From contig JAOPWO010000141.1 of NCBI GenBank assembly GCA_025965635.1, positions 1-11,714 on the forward strand: a stretch of DNA of 11,714 nucleotides. The letters are read 5' to 3'. The position numbers were made by a program, and so were the translations under genes. Positions 6,513 through 11,714 of the stretch are shown piece after piece; position 1 is the stretch's first letter; each line of letters opens with the position of its first letter. Source of the DNA: Modestobacter sp. Its GTDB lineage: Bacteria; Actinomycetota; Actinomycetes; Mycobacteriales; Geodermatophilaceae. Below the pieces are notes generated by a model. That model was given only the letters and a program-made list of their open reading frames with translations. It was not told the DNA's origin and did no database searches.

Positions 6513-7193
6513 TCAGGACTTCGACGCGGCGTCCATCGACTCGCCGCTGCCCTGGTCCTGCGGCTCGGCGACGACGTCGCCGTCGGACTCGTCGCGCTCG
6601 ATGCCGGCCCCGGCCTCGGCCTCTTCCAGCTCGGCCTCGAGCTGCTCGGCCGTCGGGGCGCCGAGGAAGCCGATGACCAGCGCCTCGGGGTCGGTGATCA
6701 GCGTGGCGCCGGCCGGCAGCGGCAGGTCGGCGGCGGTGATGCCGTTGCCCGCGGTGCGGCCGGTGATGTCCACCTCGATGGTCTCCGGCAGGTCGGTGGC
6801 GTCGGCCTCGACGAGGACGCTGTTCAGCTGGTGGTTGCTGATGGTGTCCGGCGCGGGCTCGCCGACGATGAGGACGCGGACCTCGACGGTGGTCTTCTCG
6901 CCGCGACGGACCAGCAGCAGGTCGACGTGCTCGTGGATGCGGCTGATCGGGTCGCGCTGGATGGCCTTGGTCAGCGCGAGCTGCTCCTTGCCGTCGAGCA
7001 CGATGGTCAGCAGCACGTTGGTGCCGCCGTTGCGCAGCGCCGCGGCGAACTCACGGGCCGGCAGGGACAGGTGGACGACGTCCTGGCCGTGGCCGTAGAG
7101 GACGCCGGGAACGCGACCCTCCCGGCGGGTGCGGCGGGCGCTGCCCTTGCCGAACTCGGTGCGGATCTGTGCCTCGAGGCGGAAGTCGGCCAC
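6513..7193 (-). CDS. rplY: Ribosomal protein bL25, long Ctc/TL5 form
   Basis: bL25 binds the E-loop region of 5S rRNA in the large ribosomal subunit. The long form carries an extra C-terminal Ctc domain and is linked to stress in some bacteria. The protein has 226 residues. The N-terminal 5S-binding domain (about 1-95) starts ADFRLEAQIRTEFGKGSARR, continues REGRVPGVLYGHG (25-37) and ends SRIHEHVDLLLV. The second domain (about 97-182) ends ITDPEALVIGFLGAP. An acidic tail of about 45 residues (EQLEAELEEAEAG onward) is common in actinobacterial copies. The GTG at 7193 is chosen because GAGGAG lies 9 nt before it and the protein then aligns with the normal N-terminus; an upstream in-frame ATG would add an unconserved segment. 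The gene sits between prs and pth, with a 363-bp leader region, so it may have its own promoter. Confidence 0.95.
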   Translation of the reverse strand: MADFRLEAQIRTEFGKGSARRTRREGRVPGVLYGHGQDVVHLSLPAREFAAALRNGGTNVLLTIVLDGKEQLALTKAIQRDPISRIHEHVDLLLVRRGEKTTVEVRVLIVGEPAPDTISNHQLNSVLVEADATDLPETIEVDITGRTAGNGITAADLPLPAGATLITDPEALVIGFLGAPTAEQLEAELEEAEAGAGIERDESDGDVVAEPQDQGSGESMDAASKS

Positions 7194-7202
7194 GGTGATG
7201 TG

Positions 7203-7208
7203 CTCCTC
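7203..7208 (-). promoter_or_regulatory. Ribosome binding site deciding the rplY GTG start
   Basis: GAGGAG on the minus strand stands 9 nt before the GTG at 7193. It is the only strong site in this leader. It rules against the longer reading frame that begins at 7253. Confidence 0.75.
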
Positions 7209-7284
7209 AACAGGGTGGATCGGGTCTGCGTGCACAGCGCACGAGCGCGGCACACCCCCTGGAGGGCAGACGCACGTCGATCAC

Positions 7285-7306
7285 GGAGCGCGGTAGGACC
7301 GCCTCC
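7285..7306 (-). repeat. Bulged 9-bp hairpin in the rplY leader
   Basis: ggag/ctcc and gcggt/accgc stack into one stem of 9 bp with a single bulged c at 7289 and a 3-nt loop. It lies about 90 nt upstream of the rplY start, between the candidate promoter and the ribosome binding site, where a leader control element would be expected. No known leader family was recognised. Confidence 0.4.
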
Positions 7307-7326
7307 CTCGCCGGGCAGCGGAGCCG

Positions 7327-7332
7327 AGGTTA
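7327..7332 (-). promoter_or_regulatory. Candidate -10 box of an rplY promoter
   Basis: The minus strand reads TAACCT, matching the actinobacterial TAnnnT -10 pattern, in one of the few AT-containing spots of the gap. No convincing -35 hexamer lies 16-18 bp upstream. It would give an rplY leader of roughly 125 nt. Weak evidence. Confidence 0.3.
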
Positions 7333-7556
7333 CACGAGCTCCAGGAGGGCCAGGATCGCGACATCGGCCCTGAGCCGGGCACGGGCGAACTCGACCACGA
7401 GCGGCCTGACCACGAAGCGGCCCCGGACCGCAGGTCGGTCCGTCCGCGACGTCGGTCACGGGGCCCGGAGGGTCCCTGGTGCCGCCGCGGGCCGCTCAAC
7501 CGCCGTCGGGCACCGCCACTGGCCGCGGTCGCGGTCGCGGTCCGAACGACGACAGG

Positions 7557-8537
7557 TCAGCTGGCCCCGTCGAACAGGCTGGTCACCGACCCGTCCTCGA
7601 AGACCTCCCTGATCGCCCGACCCAGCAGCGGGGCGATGGAGAGCACGGTCAGCTTGTCGAAGCGCCGCTCGGGCTCGATCGGCAGCGTGTTGGTCACGAT
7701 GACCTCGCTCACCTGGCTGTTCTTCAGGCGGTCGACGGCGGGGCCGGACAGCACGCCGTGGGTGGCGGCGATGACGACATCGGCGGCGCCCGCGGCGAAC
7801 AACGTCTCGGCAGCCTTCACGATGGTGCCGCCGGTGTCGATCATGTCGTCGACGAGGATGCAGACCCGGCCCTCGACCTCACCGACCACCCGGTTGGCGA
7901 CGACCTCGTTGGGCCGGGAGGCGTCGCGGGTCTTGTGGATGAAGGCCAGCGGGGTGCCGCCGAGCTTGTCGCTCCACCGCTCGGAGACCCGGACCCGGCC
8001 GGAGTCGGGCGAGACGACGGTGAGGTCACGGCCGCCCCACTTGCGCCGGACGTCCTCGATGAGCAGGTCCATGGCGAAGAGGTGGTCGACGGGGCCGTCG
8101 AAGAAGCCCTGGATCTGGGCGGTGTGCAGGTCGACCGTCATCAGCCGGTGCGCCCCGGCCGTCTTGAACATGTCGGCGACCAGGCGGGCGGAGATCGGCT
8201 CCCGGCCCCGGTGCTTCTTGTCCTGCCGGGCGTAGGGGAAGAACGGCGCGACCACGGTGATCCGCTTGGCCGAGGCGCGCTTGAGCGCGTCGACCATGAT
8301 GAGCTGCTCCATGAGCCAGGTGTTGATCGGCGCGGTGTGGCTCTGCAGGACGAACGCGTCGCACCCGCGCACCGACTCCTCGAAGCGGACGAACAGCTCG
8401 CCGTTGGCGAACTCGTACGCCGACGTCGGCGTCGGGCTGACACCCAGGTGACCTGCGATCTCGTCGGCCAGCTCCGGGTAGGCACGCCCGGAGAAGAGCA
8501 TCAGGCTCTTATTGGTGGTCTGCCGGATCGCGCTCAT
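7557..8537 (-). CDS. prs: Ribose-phosphate pyrophosphokinase (PRPP synthetase)
   Basis: Prs converts ribose 5-phosphate and ATP into PRPP and AMP in the cytosol, feeding purine, pyrimidine, His, Trp and NAD synthesis, and in actinobacteria also the decaprenyl-phosphoryl arabinose precursor. The protein has 326 residues, the normal length. Visible features are FANGELFVRF (43-52), the catalytic flexible loop YARQDKKHRGREPISA (102-117), TVDLHTAQIQGFF (134-146), VVSPDSGRVRVSERW (174-188), and the PRPP loop LVDDMIDTGGTI (228-239). The ATG at 8537 has AGGGG 7 nt upstream. The start lies 10 bp after the glmU stop, so the two are almost certainly one transcript. The pairing makes sense: both enzymes supply activated sugars for wall and nucleotide synthesis. 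Nothing is abnormal. Confidence 0.98.
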   Translation of the reverse strand: MSAIRQTTNKSLMLFSGRAYPELADEIAGHLGVSPTPTSAYEFANGELFVRFEESVRGCDAFVLQSHTAPINTWLMEQLIMVDALKRASAKRITVVAPFFPYARQDKKHRGREPISARLVADMFKTAGAHRLMTVDLHTAQIQGFFDGPVDHLFAMDLLIEDVRRKWGGRDLTVVSPDSGRVRVSERWSDKLGGTPLAFIHKTRDASRPNEVVANRVVGEVEGRVCILVDDMIDTGGTIVKAAETLFAAGAADVVIAATHGVLSGPAVDRLKNSQVSEVIVTNTLPIEPERRFDKLTVLSIAPLLGRAIREVFEDGSVTSLFDGAS

Positions 8538-8547
8538 CTGCTTGCCC

Positions 8548-10071
8548 CTATTGCTCGTCGTCCGGAGCCGATCCGGTGGGCCGGATGTCGGCGTGCCCGT
8601 TCCCGTCAGTCTCCGCCGCCGCGGCAGCAGCAGCCGCCTCAGCAGCTCGCGTCCCCGGGCGCCGGAGCCCGACCCAGCCTGCCACATTGCGCTGCCGCCC
8701 CCGGGCCACGGCCATGGCACCGGGCGGCACGTCCTCGGTGATCACGGACCCGGCCGCGGTGTACGCACCGTCCCCGACCTGCACCGGAGCGACGAACATG
8801 TTGTCCGCGCCGGTCCGGGCATGGCTGCCGATGGTGGTGTGGTGCTTGGCGACGCCGTCGTAGTTCACGAAGACGGTCGCGGCGCCGATGTTGGTGCCCT
8901 CGCCGATGGTGGCGTCCCCGACGTAGGACAGGTGCGGCACCTTGGCGCCCTCGCCGATCGAGGCGTTCTTGGTCTCCACGAAGGTGCCCACCTTCGACCG
9001 GCGGGCCAGCCGGGTGCCGGGTCGCAGGTACGCGAACGGGCCGACGGACACCTCGTCGCCGATGACGGCCAGGGTGGCGTGCGCGCGGACGACGGAGGCG
9101 CCCTCCCCCACCTCGGTGTCGGTCAGGGTGGTGTCCGGCCCGATGGCGGCGCCGGCGGCCACGGTGGTGACGCCGTGCAGCTGGGTGCCCGGGTGCAGCA
9201 CGGCCTCGGCGGCCACCTCGACGGTCACGTCCACCCAGGTGGTCCGCGGGTCGATGACGATGACGCCGCCGCGCATGAGGCGGTCGAGCACCCGGTCGTT
9301 GAGCGTGCGTCGGCGCTCGGCGAGCTCCCGCTGGTCGTTGCAGCCGAGGGTGTCGGCCGGATCGTCGGCCCGGTACCCGCCGACCCGGTGGCCGTCGGCG
9401 ACGAGCAGCCCGAGCACGTCGGTGAGGTATTGCTCACCCTGCCGGTTGGCCGACCCGACCCGGGTCAGCGCCTCCCGCACGGCGGCCGCGTCGCCGACGT
9501 AGACGCCGGCGTTGACCTCGGTGATGGCCCGCTGGTCGTCGTCGGCGTCCTTCTCCTCGACGATCTGCTGGACCGCGCCGGCGGTGTCCCGCACGATCCG
9601 GCCGAGGCCGGTGGGCTCGTCGACGTCGGCGGTCAGCACGGTCAGCACGTCACCGGCGGCGCGGTGCGCGGCGACCAGCCCGGCCAGCGTCTCCGGTCGG
9701 AGCAGCGGGGCGTCGCCGTTGACGATGAGCACGGGGCCGGTCACGTCGGGCAGCGCGTCGAGGGCGACGGCGGCGGCGTGCCCGGAGCCGTTCTGCTCCT
9801 CCTGCACGACGGCCAGCGCGGCGGGGTCGATCTCGGCCAGGTGGGCGGTGACGTGCTCGCGCCCGGACCCGACGACGACGGCCGTCTCCCGCGCGCCCAG
9901 GGGAGCGGCGGCGGCGAGCACGTGCCCGAGCATCGTGCGCCCGCCGAGGGCGTGCAGCACCTTCGGGGTCCGGGACCGCATGCGGGTGCCCTGGCCGGCG
10001 GCCAGGACGACGACGGCCGCGACGGCGGGCTCGGCGGAGGTGGTGCCGGCCGGGTGCTCCTGCTGACTCAC
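8548..10071 (-). CDS. glmU: Bifunctional GlmU: GlcN-1-P acetyltransferase / GlcNAc-1-P uridylyltransferase
   Basis: GlmU acetylates glucosamine-1-phosphate with acetyl-CoA and then joins the product to UTP, giving UDP-GlcNAc for peptidoglycan and other glycans. The protein has 507 residues. The N-terminal pyrophosphorylase domain (about 16-245) contains VVLAAGQGTRMRS (21-33) with K37, EEQNGSGHA (91-99) and the metal-binding NGDAPLL (118-124). The C-terminal left-handed beta-helix (about 265-460) contains LRPGTRL, KVPHLSYVGDA with the probable catalytic His380, and NYDGVAKHHT (403-412). After about 470 comes an alanine run and a disordered tail of about 40 residues, as seen in some actinobacterial copies. 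The GTG at 10071 follows AGAGGAG at only about 4 nt. It lies 138 bp below tRNA-Gln and 10 bp before prs. Confidence 0.98.
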   Translation of the reverse strand: MSQQEHPAGTTSAEPAVAAVVVLAAGQGTRMRSRTPKVLHALGGRTMLGHVLAAAAPLGARETAVVVGSGREHVTAHLAEIDPAALAVVQEEQNGSGHAAAVALDALPDVTGPVLIVNGDAPLLRPETLAGLVAAHRAAGDVLTVLTADVDEPTGLGRIVRDTAGAVQQIVEEKDADDDQRAITEVNAGVYVGDAAAVREALTRVGSANRQGEQYLTDVLGLLVADGHRVGGYRADDPADTLGCNDQRELAERRRTLNDRVLDRLMRGGVIVIDPRTTWVDVTVEVAAEAVLHPGTQLHGVTTVAAGAAIGPDTTLTDTEVGEGASVVRAHATLAVIGDEVSVGPFAYLRPGTRLARRSKVGTFVETKNASIGEGAKVPHLSYVGDATIGEGTNIGAATVFVNYDGVAKHHTTIGSHARTGADNMFVAPVQVGDGAYTAAGSVITEDVPPGAMAVARGRQRNVAGWVGLRRPGTRAAEAAAAAAAAETDGNGHADIRPTGSAPDDEQ

Positions 10072-10209
10072 GTGACTCCTCTGACGTGCTCCGGGTGTGC
10101 TGCCGACGCGCTGCCGGGGTGGTCCCGGACGGAACAGGCGACGCCGGCGGGCCGGCCGCGGCGCGGGCCCAGCCGCGGTCGCCCGTCGGTCGACGGCCGT
10201 CCGCGGTCG

Positions 10210-10285
10210 TGGCTGGGGGACTCGGACTCGAACCGAGACTGCACGGCTCCAAAGGCCGGCGGGCTGCCGATTACCCCATCCCCCA
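10210..10285 (-). tRNA. tRNA-Gln (anticodon UUG)
   Basis: The 76-nt minus-strand sequence folds as a cloverleaf. It has acceptor arms TGGGGGA/TCCCCCA, discriminator G and an encoded CCA. The D stem is GGGT/GCCC, and the anticodon loop CTTTGGA has TTG at positions 34-36. The variable loop is GCAGT, and the T arm is CTCGG-TTCGAGT-CCGAG. The U1 start and weak first pair with A72 are typical of glutamine tRNAs. Position 27 (C) faces position 43 (U), so the anticodon stem has four good pairs. It lies upstream of glmU on the same strand, as in other actinobacteria. Confidence 0.96.
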
Positions 10286-10330
10286 TCACCGGCCACCCGC
10301 GTCCTCCGTCCGACCGGTGGCCCGGGCCTG

Positions 10331-10336
10331 AGCCTA
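10331..10336 (-). promoter_or_regulatory. Probable -10 box for tRNA-Gln
   Basis: The minus strand reads TAGGCT, a good TAnnnT -10 of the type often seen before actinobacterial tRNAs. Transcription would start near 10324, about 40 nt before the tRNA. The -35 position (GTGCTC at a 17-bp spacer) is only a partial match. The transcript may continue into glmU. Confidence 0.5.
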
Positions 10337-10512
10337 GGGCCGGGACGGCGCCCGAGCACGCGTGCGCCCGCCGTCATCACCTGCGGGAGGGACGGCGGCG
10401 CCGTCCGGGGACCACCGGCCCCCCCGCACCGGCCCCCGACGGTGACGCAGGTCATGGCGTCCCGACCCCGCGGGCCGGGCCTCCGACCGACCGCGCCGGG
10501 GACGATGGCGGC

Positions 10513-11015
10513 ATGACCACACCGGGCCGGGCAGACGGCGCCCGCCCGCGGATGCGGACGGCCAGGAAGGGCTCCACGCCGTCGTCGTCGACCGCGGGAT
10601 GCAGCAGCTGCTCGACCGGTCCGCCTCGACGCTGGCCTCCGGTGGCCACCCGCGCGAGCTGCCGGATCGCGCGGCCCCGGTGCTGCTGGACCACCTCGAG
10701 GACGAGACCGACGGCTTCCCGGTACCCACCGGCGACTCCCCTGCCACCTCGTCGGGCACCTTCTCCCCGCTGATCAGCCAGGTGGCCCGCGAGGCGGAGC
10801 ACTCCCGGGCGCGCAGTGCAGCACCACCGGGTACGCCCCCGCGCCCCGGAGCGCTACAGCCAGGCCCTCGTCGGCATGGTCGCGCTGGCCGGCCAGTGGT
10901 GGCCGGGAGACCCGGACGCCGGGCGAACGACAGGTTCGCCGCGCACCTGGTGGACCTGGCCTACGACGGCCTCGCGCACCTCGACCCGCCCCCGGGCCTC
11001 GTCGACCGTTCCTGA
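10513..11015 (+). pseudogene. Decayed TetR-family regulator, DNA-binding domain deleted, several frameshifts
   Basis: This is the only plus-strand gene trace. Pieces of one TetR-like protein appear in order but in different frames. At 10513-10554 is a start, MTTPGRADGARPRM. At 10563-10808 (frame of 10599) QEGLHAVVVDRGMQQLLDR runs to LISQVAREAEHSR. At 10829-10843 is GYAPA, in a third frame. At 10846 to about 10915 is ERYSQALVGMVALAGQWW. At 10923-11015 is DRFAAHLVDLAYDGLAHL and the stop. The helix-turn-helix that should stand between the first two pieces (roughly 45 codons) is missing. From memory, intact actinobacterial relatives read KEGLYAVVVDREMQ and QALVGMVALTGQWW. The site, beside glmU and divergent from it, is where M. 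tuberculosis has the TetR gene Rv1019. It cannot make a working repressor. A 138-residue frame (10599-11015) remains open but crosses the shifts. Confidence 0.8.
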
Positions 11016-11040
11016 CCCCGGCCCTCCTGGACGGGGCCCG

Positions 11041-11714
11041 TCAACCGACCAGGCGGGCGCCGGGGACCGGGCCGTGCACGGCCCGGACGGTCCGGAAGAT
11101 CCCGGCGCCGGCGAGGGTTGCCGCGAGCCGGACGGCGGCGTCCTCCCCGTCGGCGAGCGCGGCCACGGTGGGCCCCGAGCCGCTGACCACCGCGGCCCGC
11201 GCACCGGCCTCGGTGGCTGCCTGCAGCGCCCGGCGCAGCTCGGGACGCAGCCGGAGGGCGGGGGCCTGCAGGTCGTTGGCCAGCGTGGCCGCCAGCGCGG
11301 AGGTGGGGCCGCTGCGCAGCGCGGCGATCACCGGCTCCGCGGCATCCCCGGCGCCCCCGGTGCCCCCGGTGCCGGATGCCACCGTGCCCGCGGCGCGCAT
11401 GGCGTCCAGCTCCCCGTAGACGGTCGGGGTGGACAACCCCTCGCCGGCGATGCCGAGCACCCAGTCCGAGCGTCGCCGTGCCAGCACCGGGGACAGCTGC
11501 TCGCCGCGGCCGGTCCCCAGGGCGACGCCTCCGTGGAGGCTGAACGGCACGTCGCTGCCCAGCTGGGCAGCCAGACCGGCGAGGTCGCCGCGGGTGGCCC
11601 GGGTGCCCCACAGGGCGTCCAGCGCGACCAGGGTGGCCGCGGCGTCGGCGCTGCCGCCGGCCAGGCCGGCGGCAGCCGGGATCGACTTCTCCACCTCCAG
11701 CTGGGCGTCGGCGG
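11041..11714 (-). CDS. ispE: 4-diphosphocytidyl-2-C-methyl-D-erythritol kinase, 5' end outside window
   Basis: IspE phosphorylates CDP-methylerythritol with ATP in the MEP pathway, which supplies isoprenoids including the polyprenyl phosphate carriers of wall glycans. The 223 visible residues are the C-terminal two thirds; about 90-100 residues and the start are beyond the window. The GHMP-kinase ATP loop is IPAAAGLAGGSADAAA, followed by LGSDVPFSLHGGVALGTGRGE with the catalytic Asp, and the C-terminal glycine motif VVSGSGPTVAAL. A short Gly/Thr/Ala stretch (TGGTGGAGDAAEP) looks like a lineage-specific loop. The gene converges on the TetR remnant with 25 bp between the two stops. Confidence 0.95.
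   Translation of the reverse strand, partial: ADAQLEVEKSIPAAAGLAGGSADAAATLVALDALWGTRATRGDLAGLAAQLGSDVPFSLHGGVALGTGRGEQLSPVLARRRSDWVLGIAGEGLSTPTVYGELDAMRAAGTVASGTGGTGGAGDAAEPVIAALRSGPTSALAATLANDLQAPALRLRPELRRALQAATEAGARAAVVSGSGPTVAALADGEDAAVRLAATLAGAGIFRTVRAVHGPVPGARLVG

Larger units (their letters stand above)
7194..7556. other. 363-bp gap between prs and rplY: rplY leader, no gene
   Basis: No coding frame with family resemblance was found in either strand. Reading the minus strand from prs, the gap holds a triple hexamer gcggtc (7525-7542 on plus). It then has a hairpin at 7461-7476 (ggg/ccc arms with one bulged base), which may end the glmU-prs transcript. Further on come a TAnnnT-type -10 candidate at 7327-7332, a bulged hairpin at 7285-7306, and the rplY ribosome binding site. 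The region fits the end of one transcript and the promoter and leader of the next. Confidence 0.6.

Noticed and set aside
7525..7542. The three gcggtc hexamers as a CRISPR or regulatory repeat
   Set aside because: Units are contiguous without spacers and only 18 bp in total, which is a simple repeat.
10172..10209. An attachment site or terminator next to tRNA-Gln, suggested by repeated ccgcggtcg and a 5-bp stem (10183-10196)
   Set aside because: The repeats are short, self-complementary GC words. There is no integrase gene and no copy of the tRNA 3' end elsewhere in the window.
10599..11015. The 138-residue plus-strand frame as a real small protein
   Set aside because: Its ends match a TetR ligand-binding domain, but the middle is out of frame with that family, and the start codon is an internal Met of the ancestral protein. 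It is better read as part of a pseudogene.
11016..11040. A bidirectional terminator between the TetR remnant and ispE
   Set aside because: Only two competing 5-bp stems can be drawn and there is no T-run. This is not better than chance for the base composition.

Overview
The window is very GC-rich, with third codon positions almost all G or C. It looks like chromosomal DNA of a high-GC actinobacterium. The tRNA-Gln / glmU / prs / rplY / pth order is a known actinobacterial neighbourhood, and the protein style suggests the Geodermatophilaceae (Blastococcus, Modestobacter, Geodermatophilus). The family assignment is inference from memory; no search was run. Every intact gene lies on the minus strand, so transcription runs from high to low coordinates. 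The only plus-strand gene trace is a pseudogene.

Housekeeping half (right to left). The 3' two thirds of ispE (isoprenoid precursor synthesis) enters at 11714 and ends at 11041. Facing it is a decayed plus-strand TetR-family regulator (10513-11015) that has lost its DNA-binding domain and carries several frameshifts. Divergent from the remnant are tRNA-Gln(UUG) (10285-10210), glmU (UDP-GlcNAc synthesis), prs (PRPP synthesis), rplY (ribosomal protein bL25, Ctc form) and pth (peptidyl-tRNA hydrolase). glmU and prs are 10 bp apart. prs and rplY are separated by a 363-bp gap holding rplY's leader. pth has no ATG, GTG or TTG start upstream of its active site and seems to use CTG. A perfect 17-bp inverted repeat lies at its 5' end.

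Surface-polysaccharide half (5614 down to 1). A polyprenyl-phosphate sugar-1-phosphate transferase probably starts a lipid-linked glycan. After a 207-bp gap come four tightly packed genes: a DUF1972-type glycosyltransferase, a six-helix CDP-alcohol phosphatidyltransferase, a single-pass membrane-anchored protein with a DUF4352-like exported domain, and a GT4 glycosyltransferase cut by the window edge. Start/stop overlaps of 4 bp (GTGA, ATGA) and a 2-bp gap make these four an operon with probable translational coupling. The group reads as part of an exopolysaccharide or cell-envelope glycan locus in which a CDP-alcohol-derived phospho-group or lipid may be added.

No CRISPR array, insertion sequence, phage gene or toxin-antitoxin pair was seen. 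The least ordinary items are the TetR remnant, the pth start with its palindrome, and the CDP-alcohol transferase coupled to glycosyltransferases.
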